Shown: in pieces, positions 33,576 to 46,617 of the stretch
How the letters are laid out: every line of letters begins with the position of its first letter
Position numbering within the stretch: position 1 is the first letter of the stretch
Source of the DNA: Mytilus galloprovincialis
Lineage: Eukaryota; Mollusca; Bivalvia; Mytilida; Mytilidae
Assembly: GCF_965363235.1 (NCBI RefSeq)
Contig: NC_134841.1
Span: 35,245,440 to 35,309,439 of the forward strand
Direction: 5' to 3'
Length of the DNA stretch: 64,000 bases
The notes under the pieces: generated by a model
Told to the model about the DNA's origin: nothing
Seen by the model: only the letters and a program-made list of their open reading frames with translations
Databases searched by the model: none
Translations under genes and position numbers: made by a program

Positions 33576-33714
33576 GAGCAAATTTTACATGTGTATAGGA
33601 AAGAAAAATATATAAAACAAATTACACGCACGTTGGTGAATTCTCATGTTTTGACTTTTTCCAAATTAGTTTCAACTTTGAATGGAAATGGTAATTATTT
33701 CTAAAAACATATTT

Positions 33715-34341
33715 TCAGGCCAAGTATATGCTTGAATGAAAGCATATTTATTAACATAATTTCTGGTATGATGTAAACTAGAAAGCTGTGAATTACTATA
33801 ATAATTGTCTTCTTATTAACTTGATACTCATTGTCCGTTTTGAAGAAATAATCAGTTTGAATATATGAGTTCGCATAGTGATAGTACTTCAGTCTAATTC
33901 TTGTCTGTACTTATTGCAGAATCGCGTAGAAAAATCTTTCCGTTTTATCACGTTCAGAAGTAGGTTTGTTTTGTACTTGTTTTCGAACCTGTCACTAAAT
34001 TTATATCACACCACAAGACCGTTCAGTTCATATATAGTGCTAGAAAAGTTCAATGACACGTTAATTTGACATTAAAAACATTCAAACAAAAGCGGATATT
34101 ATTATATAAGAACCCCAGCCTTGAGTGATAAAGTAGCGCAGTAAAGGAGCGTTATATTTTCCGGTCTGAGCTAGTGTCGGTTTGCTGAAGAGGAGACTGA
34201 AGTCGAAATCATTCGGAGATCCGTTAAAACCTTTTAATATGATTTGGCACATTGCTATATGCATGAACATGTACTTTTCTTAACGCAAACCATTTTTTTT
34301 TAGTCATGGAAAATGTGTAAAACGCAGATATGTAGGATAAG

Positions 34342-34387
<46 letters not shown>

Positions 34388-34850
34388 ACACACACATTAC
34401 ACGCACTTTTGTATATTTTTCTGTTGTTTTTTGTCTTTCTTTTTATAAATAAATTCCAACTTCGAAGAAAGGTCGTCAATAAATTCTAAAAATCATATTT
34501 TCAGGACCAGTATGCATGAATGTTGGCTTTTAAACTAAAATGCTGCGAATTTCTATTGTCTGTTTCTTAAACTTGTTACACTTATTGTTCGTTTTGAAGA
34601 AATGATCAACTTAAATATATGAGTTCGCATAGTAAGTTCTTATCTTGTTAGTTTAGTACCTTTTGCTGAATCGCGTAGAAAATCTTTCTGTTATGTCACG
34701 TTCAGGAGAGATAGAGTTTGTTTTGTATTTATTTTCGAACCTGCACTAATTGATATGATATCAAAAGACCATTTAGTTCATAAATAGTGCATAAATATAA
34801 GTTAAAGTTCAACGATACGTTAACATAATTTAAAACATTAAAAACAAACA
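33715..34850 (+). repeat. ~370 bp direct duplication
   Basis: Copies at about 33,715-34,080 and 34,495-34,850 share TGTCCGTTTTGAAGAAAT-like, TATATGAGTTCGCATAGT, GAATCGCGTAGAAAA, TTCGAACCTG and GTTCAATGACACGTTAA-like blocks. The spacer contains a poly(A) run. Confidence 0.82.
34347..34386 (+). repeat. Poly(A) tract
   Basis: About 40 A followed by (CA)n. No SINE body is evident to its left. Confidence 0.9.
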
Positions 34851-36840
34851 AGATGGCTGAACCCGGAGGGATAAAACAATACATCTGTAATATTCGTTTT
34901 ATTGTACTAATTTACTTTTTTGAATTGTTGTCGTGTGAAATGAACGTTAACTTTCATCAATTTCACTCCAACTATTGCGTGTTGCTAAAAATGTTTTGTG
35001 GTTAACTGAACGAAGGCCATGATATCCTATAAATGGGCGTGTATTTTGGATTTCTATTTAAAGCCGTGTCTGTCAGATTGAAGCATGTTAATGGCATGAC
35101 TATAATATAAGAGAGCCATTATGGTTTTCGGTCAGTGCGTTAGTCCGTTCTGTTGTCTTGTTCAAAAATATTCTAAGGTACATTTGTAGTTTAACCATGT
35201 AATTGCGGTCGAGACAACTTGAAAATTGTTACATACCTCATGTTCGTAATGGTATACACTTTTTAAAAAGTTATGTCTAAATAGTTTTGACCAACATTTT
35301 ACTGACAACACATTTGTTGGTATTGTATGGAAATACTTTTACCGTATTATTATAATATGCAATGTGTTACATGTCTTCTGTATTTGTAGAAGAAAACTAG
35401 ACCAAAATAAGTTAAATTAAGTTTGTATCAATGACGTACTGACGGACGCAAAGATTGGTTGTTGTTTGAATTACAACCATTGGAAAATGTTGCATGCATG
35501 TTCAGGACAAGAACGAATCAATACAATAGGCAAGTTTTGCAAGGTAGCGTTCGAGAGTCGGGAAATGTATGCAACCGACAAACTAGACGAACGCACACAT
35601 CGGAAACAAATAATGTCACTTGTAGTCGTAGACGAGACATAAAACGCGCAAATATGTGTTATACTTGTCTTACCCATATCTTAAACTGATATTTACTTAC
35701 TAGTGATTGATACTACATAGCCACATCTTAAACGAATCCATATGTCAATGAAAATAAACCCTATTTGGTACTTAGCAGTAATAAATTAAGATATATTTAG
35801 TCAACTTTTGTAAATTCAAATTAATATGTTTCCACATTAATTTCTAACTGACCTAACAGTACATAAAGGATTTGGCTGTCACATACCGTTGATATGAAAA
35901 TACAAATACATTTTGTACCGGGCTCTCGTTGATAATAATAAACATACTCGATTTCGCACGAGAATCATGCAAGAGCATGCATAAATGAAGGAAGGTTTTA
36001 AAAACCTACAAGAGTTATCTTTCTTTTCGTGAATCACAATAGTCATAATAACTATTCCGCAATCAAGGAGCACGAGTAAGTTAATATCCGTTCACAATGT
36101 GGTTAAGACAAACACTTCGTGACATAAAAATTCCATAACAATCAAACAAAACCTGATGGCGGCTATATAACTTTTAATAGGATGCTTTCAGTTTTACCCA
36201 TTACGCACCTTTTATACAGTCCTTGTTTGAAGACTTTTGTTTTCTTTAACAGGTCGGGACCACTACCTTATATGGAAATGCATAAATTAGCATACTTATG
36301 TTCTCGCACATGTAATTGATTATTTACATGTGACGCAATTTATTTTTACCTAGGTTTTTGACCAATCCACTAAATGAGTCACAATGCATGATGGACTACT
36401 ACGTGTTTACAATCAACCAAGAACACGTGTTATTTACTGAAATACAACACATTTTTTCGTGCAATGCGGGATTCACAATTTTGCTTAGTTTTTCATTTTG
36501 TGTATCCTCATTTATAGTTCGTGATATAAAGTATTACTTCCATGCTCAGATTAACGAAGAGTTGCTTCTATGCGAAGAAAAAAGGGTTTGAATTACCCGA
36601 TATATAGCCATTAACATGTTTGATGATGGCACAGAGATTTCATGTATTTGTCCACCAGAAGCAACGAAACAACAGCGAAAAACACAATTACTCATGAGAC
36701 AAACTTACTGGTGTAAAGTAAGCCGTCGATAACAGCCGGTGCTGATATTCAAGAGTACAGCAATGTTCGTATAGATAATTAAAGGCAAATGTGGGATCCT
36801 TGAATTTTGTGTTCGTAAAAAAGGCGAAGAAATATTTACA

Positions 36841-36860
36841 GAAGAAGAAGAAGAAGAAGA
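36841..36860 (+). repeat. (GAA)n microsatellite
   Basis: About seven GAA units. Confidence 0.85.
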
Positions 36861-37345
36861 TGCTTTATTTCCATAAAATGGGCTTACAAGGAGCATAATA
36901 TAATATCATTGTAATATAATATTCTTTTACAAATATAATAAACAACACATAGTTACAAACACAAATAAGAAATAACAGTTATCCCATTTTAGTATATATA
37001 TATATATAAAACCTTTGTCTCAGGCACACCTCTGGAAAGTAACAAAAAAGAATACTGTGAGTAGGCTAAATATATCTAGCTGAACTGCAAGAGGCACCAA
37101 GGGACAGTGCTATATGGCATGGTGGGTGCATATTAAAATGTGTATCGGGACATTAATGATATGGTAAGATATTGTAAGAAGTTGCACATAAATGGAATGT
37201 CATCCTCGTGCCTGGTGCAGAGGAGTCAGTACTATTTAAAGTGACACAACTGCAAGAGGCACCAAGGGACAATGCTAATTGACATGCCAAATTGCACAAA
37301 TTACAAAAAAAGATAAAATATTACCAGTTTAATAAAAAAAAAAAA
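36861..37345. repeat. Probable retroelement-derived or dispersed fragment
   Basis: Contains CTGCAAGAGGCACCAAGGGACA twice, at about 37,085 and 37,251, and a TATTATAT-rich left end. No reverse transcriptase sequence. Class uncertain. Confidence 0.35.
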
Positions 37346-37591
37346 TAATATCGCAAACAAGAAGGTAATAGAACTTGTATGATGTGTCCTGTGCCTACAT
37401 GGCAGTGTTAACAAAATCTATAAGTATTTTTGTTGGTCACATTTCAGTATATGGGACTTCCAAACTGTTCCCTTTTTTTTAAGGTAGTGAAGTCAGCAAC
37501 TGTAGTTTCAGTTTGTTCGTTTTTTAACGGGCTCGGACATTTGCCAAACTGAATAAAATCATTACAGCTGATTTCTTAAACCTGCAAAGTA

Positions 37592-37757
37592 AAACTTTGG
37601 TTGGCTTGCTTGCTTTGTTTGTATAGTTGTTTATACAAGCTTTGAAAATAAGATTGACATCTTTAAACAATATATATATATATATAGGCATAGTTTAACT
37701 TGTATATTTTATATTTTGTACAATATACAAACAAAGCAAGCAAGCTAACCAAAGTTT
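37592..37757. repeat. Inverted repeat with 32 bp arms
   Basis: AAACTTTGGTTGGCTTGCTT at 37,592 and its near-perfect reverse complement at 37,726-37,757, around a ~100 bp loop with a TA run. The arm resembles the TIR core of the element at 10.8 kb. Confidence 0.85.
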
Positions 37758-37873
37758 TGCTCCACGTGCATTAGGAAATAAGCTGTAAGGATTTTTATCC
37801 ATATGTATGTGCGACAAGGTGGAAAATTTGATATATTTTGTGAAAATTGCAGCGTTGGATCTATAATAAAAAA

Positions 37874-38045
37874 GAAGATGTGGTATGATTGCCAATGAGA
37901 CAGCTGTCCACAAGAGACCAAAATGACACAGAAATTAACATTTATAGATCACCGTACGGCCTTCAACAATGAGCAAAGCCTATACCGCATAGTCAGCTAT
38001 AAAAGTCCCCGATATGACAATGTAAAACAATTCAAACGAGAAAAC
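37874..38045 (-). repeat. Dispersed repeat family B', copy 2
   Basis: GAAGATGTGGTATGATTGCC, AATGACACAGAAATTAACAT and GCATAGTCAGCTATAAAAGT: reverse of the 17.2 kb copy. Confidence 0.82.
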
Positions 38046-38344
38046 TAACGGCCTTAATTATATTAAAAAAAAATGAACGAAAAACAAATATGTAACACAT
38101 AAACAAACGACAACCACTGAAATACAGGCTCCTATACAATATATTTTTTTTTTGATGGGATAGATTTCTTGTCCTTTTATATATTAATTGGGCCGGTTTT
38201 TTTTTTGTTTTTTTTGTTTGGATTGTTTTACACAAGTAATTTTGGGGTCATTAATAGCTTACTTTTCAGCATTGGACCTATGACTGCTTACTTTACTAAA
38301 TTATGTCTTTGTTGGAAAGATGTCTTATTTGGCACTCATATAAA

Positions 38345-38860
38345 TAAAGGCAACAGTAGTATACCGCTGTTCAAAACTCATAAATCCATGGACAAAAAAC
38401 AAAATCGGGGTAACAAACTAAAACCGAGGGAAACGCATTAAATATAAGAGGAGAACAACGACACAACACCGAAAAGCAACACACAAAACACCACGAGAAT
38501 AACAAATATAACATCAAAACCAAATACAAGAATTTGGGATAGATAAGTACCGTGCCACGTCTTATCTAAAAAATAAGAGAAAACACAAACGACTCAACGT
38601 TAAAATGCAACACACACAGAAACGAACAATATTATAACAATGGCCATCTTCCTGACTTGGTACAGGACACTTTTAAAGGGGAATAAAAGTGGTGGGTTGA
38701 ACCTGGTTTTATGGCATGCCAAACCTCGCACTTTAATGGCAAAGTTAAATATAACATTGAAATGACAACATAATATTACAGGACTACAATACAAATAAAA
38801 AGGAGACCATATTAGACAAAGAAAAGCATGATTAATAGATAACAAAAAGCATCAGGTTTA
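38345..38860 (+). repeat. Dispersed repeat family E, copy 2
   Basis: GGCAACAGTAGTATACCGCT, AACTAAAACCGAGGGAAACG and ACACACAGAAACGAAC; longer than the copy at 28.8 kb. Confidence 0.8.
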
Positions 38861-38916
38861 AAATTCAATACGCCAAAAACGCGTCTTGTCCACACAAGAC
38901 TCAATAGTGACGCACA

Positions 38917-39390
38917 GATATAAAAGATCGAAAGTGAAAAAAGTACAAAGTTGTACAGCACTGAAGATCAAAAGTTGAAAAGGTTTTGCCAAATACGGCA
39001 TTGTTTGTATGCCCGGGATAAGAACATTCTTATTATATAGAACAATTCATGCTATTGCAAACAGTAAATTTTATCAAATGAATATGAAATCATGATAACG
39101 AAACTGAAGTATTAACTAATTACAGAAAACTAAACCCGAATACATAACGCCCAGATATAAAAGATCGAAAGTGAAAAAAGTACAAAGTTGTACAGAACTG
39201 AAGATCAAAAGTTGAAAAGGTTTTGCCAAATACGGCATTGTTTTTATGCCTGGGATAAGAACACTTTTATATAGAACGATACATGCTATTGCAAACAGTA
39301 AATTTTAACAAATGAATGTGAAAGATATATTCATAATGAAACTGAAGTATTAACTTATTACAGAAAACTCAACCCGAATACATGATGCCA
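38917..39390 (+). repeat. ~235 bp tandem duplication
   Basis: Two adjacent units each with AGATATAAAAGATCGAAAGT, GTTGAAAAGGTTTTGCCAAA, GCATTGTTTnTATGCC and ACAGTAAATTTTA. About 95% alike by eye. Lies at the right end of a family E copy. Confidence 0.88.
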
Positions 39391-39771
39391 AGTTCAATAC
39401 AGCATATACACACCCGAATCAATCCAGGCGTCAACGCAATTAAAAAATAAATGACGTCACATACGATGGTGAAAAGGCAAACGTTATGCCACATTTGAAT
39501 TTATGAAATTTAGAAACATATCTCATCTTCTTATTTCTATATACAAAGAACGTTTTAGAAAAAAAAATAATAGGTAATATGGCACCCACTATGATCCAGA
39601 GACTTTTAATATTGGAGATATTTTACATATGTCAACAGGACAGCAGCCGAACGATAAAAAAACCTCTGAGGTATATTTTGTGATAAAATTTATTAGCAAC
39701 AAACGGATATTATCGATGGATGAAACTATAAAAAAATGTATTGAGCTATATACGGCCCGTACCCGCTCAGT

Positions 39772-39897
39772 GGCGGATCCAGGGACGGGGGTTCCGGGGG
39801 ATAGACCCCCTTTTTTTGGACGAGGACATGTAGCTGGAACCCCCTCCCCTTTTGTCCAGGGTTAGAACCCCCCTTTTTAAAATGGCTGGACCCGCCC
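39772..39897. mobile_element. Small MITE-like element, GGCGGATCCAGG ends
   Basis: From GGCGGATCCAGGGACGGGGG to GGCTGGACCCGCC, GC-rich, about 126 bp; related to 17,418-17,552. Confidence 0.6.
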
Positions 39898-40374
39898 CTG
39901 CCGCTTTCATAACACTTCTTTTTTAGCATACTGAATATTATGATGTTCTTACTATAAGTTCAGGTCCTGATAAAAAAAATACACATTCAGTACAGAAAGA
40001 AGTGTTTCAATGAAAGTTTCGTGTTTTTCTAGGCAGAAATGATTTTGCAATGACATTATACAGATTTAAAAGAGCTCAAATGATTTTCTTACTGGACAGT
40101 GGTCACTTCATTGGATATTTCACTGTGTCATGTCGTGAAATTAATGCAGGTTCAATTCATAACAATGCACAAAACCGGTTCAACTACTTTTGCAAGGCGA
40201 AAAAGAAAGTCGAATCGTGAAGCCAATAAACAATATTTTTTTAATCTGAGCATGCAAATTGAAGATTACGTTATATATTTTACATTAAATATATTTGCAG
40301 AATAAAAACTTTGGTAATGAGAGTCCCAGACAATATATTAATTGACTGTTTTTCCACTAATTCCACGTGATTTA

Positions 40375-40560
40375 AGTAGTAGTTTACTCGTAGTAGCCCA
40401 CAATGCATTGTAGTTCATTGAGTCGATTGGTCAGTTTTTCAAGGCCATATTGGCCTTGTGTTTTGGAAATTACTATGCAAATATATTCTGACGTCAGAAA
40501 ATCTAGAGTTCTCGACCTGTTTAAGAAGAAATCCTTTCGCAGGATATCATAATTAGAATA
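40375..40560. promoter_or_regulatory. Cluster of transcription-factor-like sites
   Basis: Within 110 bp: palindrome ACAATGCATTGT, 19 bp palindrome CAAGGCCATATTGGCCTTG, octamer-like ATGCAAAT and a perfect CRE, TGACGTCA. A 60-codon frame starts at 40,596. Promoter or enhancer is inferred only. Confidence 0.3.
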
Positions 40561-40853
40561 GAAAATTTAGGAATATCGTAGCAATTTGGAGATATATGAA
40601 ATTGAAAACGACAACTGGGATTTTGTCAAAGAGACAAAAACTCGACCAAAGAGCAAAAACAGCCGAATTCCCCCAAAGGTTCTTTGACACATTAGAGTTT
40701 GGCAGCGATGTCGATGCAGCAAAGCCCAATTATATATTCTTTGTACAAATTGTTATTACAAGTTCAAAGTTTATTTAGACATGTTAGACGTTTATGGAAA
40801 CTTTATTTGAAATAATTTTATTTATCTTCAACCAACAAGCAACACCTCTTGAT

Positions 40854-41000
40854 ATAAAGAACATGTGGTGTGATTGCCAATAAGACAACGCTTCACAAGA
40901 GACTAAGTGACACAAAAATTAAATTAACAACTATAGGTCGCCATACAGCCTTCAACCATGACCAAAGCCCATACAGTATAGTCATCTATAAAAGTTGATT
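40854..41000 (-). repeat. Dispersed repeat family B', copy 3
   Basis: AACATGTGGTGTGATTGCCA, CAACCATGACCAAAGCCCAT and ATAGTCATCTATAAAAGTTG. Confidence 0.78.
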
Positions 41001-41364
41001 TTGAGTCCTTTTTAATAAGAATAGTAGTTTTCAATTAAACGTCTGTATATTAGTCGTATACTCTCGTCGTTATTCAGACTTACCGTTTTATACTTGTGCA
41101 TTAATGGATTTAACAAAGTAATATCCACATATCACTGTGTCCACACATGTAAGGTATATATTTAAATTTTAAAGTTTAAAATGTAGCATACTCGCCTGCC
41201 CGACCGCCAGCCGTACATCCTCAAATCAGTTACCGACATTTTCGTCAAAAATCCGGTTAAAAGGGAACCTGTTGTTCAGTGTTTGTCGTTTGTTGATGTG
41301 GATCATAAGTGTTTCTCGTTTCTCGTTTTTTTTAATAGATTAGACCATTGGTTTTTTCAGTCAT

Positions 41365-41512
41365 TTTTGTGGAACTTTATAGCTTGCTGTTCGGTATGAG
41401 CCAAGGCTCTGTGTTGAAGCCCGTACCTTGACCTATAATGGCTCTCTTTTTGCTAATTGCGACTTGGATGGAGGGTCGTTTCATTGGCACTCAGATCACA
41501 TTTTCTTATATC
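41365..41512 (+). repeat. Dispersed repeat family B, copy 2
   Basis: AGCTTGCTGTTCGGTATGAG, GAAGCCCGTACCTTGACC and GACTTGGATGGAGGGTCGTT. Confidence 0.8.
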
Positions 41513-42317
41513 TATAAATTAATTTTCGTTTCGTATAAGATAGCGGATCATGATCAGTCCTGTTGGAATAGTTATAGTACGTTAAACCCATGGCTAAAAT
41601 GAAGTTATCATTCTGTTGTTAGAAATTATCTTTAATGAAATGCTTCAAGTATTATTAACCCTGATATAAAGTATAGAGAATGTGCCACACATAACAGAAT
41701 CAAATTGTTAGTGGATTACGCCAGAAATCACCGTAATCGTGAAGTCGTTAAAAACCTATTCAGATTACCTCCAGACAGGTGTCGCTATTTGCTGTTATTT
41801 GATAAGCTGCATTTTTCTTGAATCGGTTCATTTCCTGCTAAATGAACCCTCTCAAAACATTGAGATCTGTACATTCGGTAATAAAGAAAACGTTAATAAT
41901 ATCGTTTAGTTAATTTCATAATAATTATTGGAATGGACTATTAGCCAAGCCAGTTTATAATAACAAGAAGCGACAACAATATTGCTTTCAAAATAGAATG
42001 AAGTTGCTCTTAAAATTTTATGTTCAACTCCAACCTACTCCATATTTTTATTGAAAAACAGGCTATAACATAACGCTTTGTCTGTTTGCATACTTGTTCA
42101 TTGTCAATTCACCACCTCTTAAAGGTAAACTCTCAACTTTGACATTTAAAGCAAAACTGTCTTATAAAACTAATCATCCAGTGGGATACTGAATAAAATG
42201 TTCACTATATAACTCATATAAAAGGTTTCATAAATATATTATGTTGACGACAAAAATCATGAAACTTTATTTAATTAATAGGGTATAATCAACTATGATT
42301 GATTTTTTAAAAAATGT

Positions 42318-43387
42318 GTTTTTTGTCGAGCCTTCGACTTTAGTCGAAAAAGCGAGACTAAGCGATTCTACATTCCGTCGTCGTCGGCGTCGTTGTCGTC
42401 GGCGGCGTCCACAAATATTCAATCTGTGGTTAAAGTTTTTGAAATTTTAATAACTTTCTTAAACAATACTGAATTTCTACCAAACTTGGACAGAAGCTTG
42501 TTTATGATCATAAGAAAGTATCCAGAAGTAAATTTTGTAAAAATAAAATTCCATTTTTTCCGTATTTTACTTATAAATGGACTTAGTTTTTCTGCGAGGA
42601 AACATTACATTCACTCTGTGGTTAAAGTTTTTAAAATTTTGATAACTTTCATAAACTATCCTTGATATGTACCAAACTAGGATAGAAGCTTGTTTATGAT
42701 CATAAGATAGTATCAAGAAGAAAATGTTGTGAAAATAAATTTCCACTTTTCCGTATTTTACTTATAAATGGACTTAGTTTTTCTGCGAGGAAACATTACA
42801 TTCACTCTGTGGTTAAAGTTTTTAAAATTTTAATAACTTTCATAAACTATCCTTGATTTGTACCAAACTTGGACAGAAGCTTGTTTATGATCATAAGATA
42901 GTATCAAGAAGAAAATTTTGTAAAAATAAATTTCCACTTTTCCGTATTTTACTTATAAATGGACTTAGTTTTTTTGCCAGAAACAAAACATTCACTCTGT
43001 GGTTTAAGTTTATAAAATTTTTATAATGTTCTTAAACTATCCTGGATTTCTACCAAACTTAGACAAAAGCTTATTTCTGATCATAAGATATTATTCAGAA
43101 GTAAATTTGGTAAAAAAAAAAATCACTTTTTCCGTATTTTACTTATAAATGGACTTAGTTTTTCTTCCAGTTAACATTACATACAGTCTGCAGTTAAAGT
43201 TTATAAAACATTTATTAGATTCATAAACTATCCTGGATTTTTTTACCAAACTTGGAAGCTTCTTTCAATCAAAAGACAGTATCGTGAGGGAAATTTTTAT
43301 TGATGTTTTTCCTCATTTTTGTTGAGTCTGCAATTAACAGAAAAAGTAGGCGAGACACCGGGTTCCGTGGAACCCTTACGAATTTTT
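42318..43387. mobile_element. Unclassified element with five ~180 bp internal units
   Basis: Starts TTTGTCGAGCCTTCGACTTT with GTCGTCGGCGTCG repeats and ends GGCGAGACACCGGGTTCCGT. Inside, five tandem units begin with CTGTGGTTAAAGTTT and contain CCAAACTTGGA, GCTTnTTTnTGATCATAAGA, CCGTATTTTACTTATAAATG and GACTTAGTTTTTCT. Divergence rises to the right. No transposase or reverse transcriptase seen. Confidence 0.8.
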
Positions 43388-44188
43388 TAAACCAATAAAC
43401 TCCAAATGATTTAGAATTTCTCATTATTTAAAAAAAAATATTTAGTTCACAATTATTTTTTTTTGTAAAACGAAACTTTATATTTACCATAGTGTATACG
43501 TAAAATAAAGGTAGTCATAAGCTAATATATCAATGCATGAAAATTTAGATTTCAAGAATTGTTACAGGACGCATTGGACTCTGCTCCATGCAGTGTCTGT
43601 GCAGACAGTTGATGAACCAGGGATACATTTGTATGTCCAAAAAACGTATTCCGTATCAACTTCATAAATAATATAATACACGATGGTCTTGAAGTATACA
43701 TTCTGGATATTGACGCTGTACATCATTTATACTAATTTTTATATTTGTATTTATGAATATTACGTTTACTGTTTAGTCTGTTTTTATTGATATCCATTTG
43801 ACGTACTTGTACATCTCGTCATTGTGTTATTGTACTATGATAATTCTCGTGTTCTTGTCTTTCATTTTGGCTAATGTGTTTTGTATACATGCCTTTTTAG
43901 TGTTTGTTTGTACATATGACGTGACTGTGTACTCATACATCCCGTTATTGTGCTATTGTAACACATTTTTGTATTCTTGTCTTTTATTTTGCTAATGTAC
44001 ATTGTCTATTGCCTTTTTATGTTTCTTTTGTTATTTGGAAATAATTTAATTTTGGATGTAACGCGTCTTCTGATTGGCTGGCGTTATTTTGTTATGAGCC
44101 CATATACATAATTAAGTCATGTGACCGTGACGTCATCAACGTTTTTTCATGGTTTTCTACGGTTTAAAATGGAATTTAGAATTAAATT

Positions 44189-44347
44189 ATAAGAAATGAC
44201 TGTAATATTTTTTCTGTCTATTCGAAATAACATAAAAAAATGTGGTGCACACTGTTAAATAACCCGCTACGCGCGTTATTCAATGTGCACCAAATTTTTT
44301 ATGTTATTTCTTCAGACAGAAAAAATATTACAGTCATTCCTTAAATA
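44189..44347. mobile_element. Large imperfect palindrome (foldback/MITE-like)
   Basis: AAATGACTGTAATATTTTTT and AATAACATAAAAAA...GGTGCACA on the left arm are repeated inverted on the right arm, around a CCCGCTACGCGCGTTATT core. The arms pair along about 65 bp. A CRE site (TGACGTCA) lies 60 bp to the left. Confidence 0.82.
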
Positions 44348-44819
44348 TAATTCAGAAAAATAAAGGTTTCAGATTAGACAGAAAGTGGAACTAACATACG
44401 AGGGTATGGATGGAATTTACAGAAGAGAGAAAAATGGACAAAAGAAGAAAGATACCGGGCAAAAAAACACTATTGGAAAATAATAGGTACAAATAAAGAT
44501 TGCGAATAAGTGTTTGCTGAACTATAAAGAGAAATTAATACCTTGGATAAAAATCGAGAAACAAATTTGAAAAAATAAAGAATAAAGAAACGAAAAAACA
44601 CCATCCACAGTCGGAAACCCGGTTGAAATAGAACAAAAGAATCGAGACTCTTCGTTACAGAAGGCGATTAATGTGTACTGTATTGTTTACTATAGTGACA
44701 AAATTTTTAAAAGTTAATAGAAACAAACAAAATTACAATTTTCTTCTCAATTACGAGGTGTTTTATTTTAAAAACACCATTTGCATAAGTTTTCAATTTA
44801 TCTAGTAGTTAAGCAGAAC

Positions 44820-45410
44820 AATTTGATTCAAGTCGACGACATGGGTATCTTTCAAGTTGGATGAAGAAAATGCATAACCTCCAATTTTTTTGAAAAAATT
44901 ACCACGGACGGAAAACATATCAATCTATTAGTTCAAAAATTTTCGTGTCTGCCCTTCCATTATGTGACTCAAGAAAAAATTCTCAAAAATGGGTAACAAT
45001 TGTGTCGAAAAGAGAAAATCGAGTGCACCTTTTTATGTAAGGGCGTGTTTGAGTTGAATATTTTGTCTTGATATCGTACAAAGTAAGATTATTTCATACA
45101 TCGTCTCGCTTCAGATTCTATTATTTTTATATATCAAACTTTCGGCTACAGATTGACTTTATAGCACAAAAAAATAACATTACTAAAAGATGAAATATAT
45201 GAGTCAAGTGAAATACCTATCTAATGAGTCACAAAAATAGAGAAGGTGTGTTCGAATAGCTATTTTTTTACTGAAAGTACTTGACGACAGTCTTTCAAGT
45301 TGAATGATGAATATGCATATCTTTGAAAAAATATAATTTTTTGTGTGTGAAAACTAGGGTTTATAGTCTTTATACACTAAAAAAATCTAGTCTGCCCTTC
45401 CACGAATTTT
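44820..45410 (+). repeat. Diverged direct repeat
   Basis: Segments at about 44,825-44,970 and 45,280-45,410 share GACGACA...TCTTTCAAGTTG, ATGCATA and GTCTGCCCTTCCA. Diverged and partial. Confidence 0.55.
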
Positions 45411-46617
45411 TTTTTTTTTTAATGTTTATGAATTTTCGAAAATTCCACCTGACAACCGATCAGACAATAGTTTTAAGTTGAATCAATGCAGACAAGATCA
45501 TTAACTGTCTGATGCTCATTAGCTAGTTGATACATTTGTCTTTTAAAGTACAACTGACATATAAGGATCGTAATGGTGCAATGTGGATAAATTTATCGAT
45601 TTCCATGAGCAAAATTGGTAGCGCGTCATCCCTACAATGGCTTCCATTTCTACGATTGTGAAAATGAACTGGTGTAATGGGGAGATAATTCTGACGAAGT
45701 AGAATCCTGACTGTCCAGACATCCAATAACCAACTGACATTTACCTTAAATGGCACTAGCTGCCAAATTCATGTTCACCGATTTAATTCAAAATCTCATA
45801 TTTTATTTATAACATTTATTCAAACTATTAAAAAAAAAATTTTAAATAATAAACAGGGCACGAGCAGGAGAATACGTAGCTTCGTTTGAACGTGTGTATT
45901 TAAGTCGAGACGTCATCTAATTAATTATCGAATTGACCTCTAAAGTCATGCGATGACCATATAGCGATGTAAACCTAAATATAGTCTTAATAATAGATAT
46001 AAATAGATTAAGCACACTCGTGCTGTTAGATTGTTCTATATCTATTTAATTTCATTTTATAGATGAAAAATAAATGTTTAACATCGTTTTTACCTGTAAA
46101 AGAACGGAATTTTTGTGGATCGAATCAGTCAATAAGATGATTTACATTGTTTCACTTTCAATTTTTACATTCTTTTCGTTTAAATAACTGTACACATACA
46201 ATTCACGTGTTATCCATCTCAGGCTAAGGGGTTAAATTGAAGTTCACATGAATACGGATTCAATGAGGTCTAATTATTCACTAGCAAGTGAATAATTCAA
46301 AATCGATGATTTTTAGCTTATTTTGACAAAATTGAACCATTATGGCTTCTCAAAGCTAATTATTATTTCACTACTTGTATTTCATTATTGATTGAGCAAA
46401 TAATTATACATCTCGTAGCTAGTGCCCCTTTCAACGCGCAGTTTTACACCAGTACCCATACCCTCCTTCCTTGATGGGTGCATTTTACATAGACAAATAT
46501 AATCGTATAATATAATTAAAATGAGGATGTTAATTTGATGTATGCCTTTTTGTGCTTCTTCGTTACATTTGTTGTTTTTATAGTGATTAAGATGATAACA
46601 CAATGTTGACTGCTGTA

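Noticed and set aside
34224..34406. Frame with a long Phe run
   Set aside because: Translation of the poly(A) tract on the opposite strand.
38169..38845. Open frames of 67-90 codons on both strands
   Set aside because: Within or beside repeat families B' and E, with homopolymer-derived Phe/Lys and no domain.
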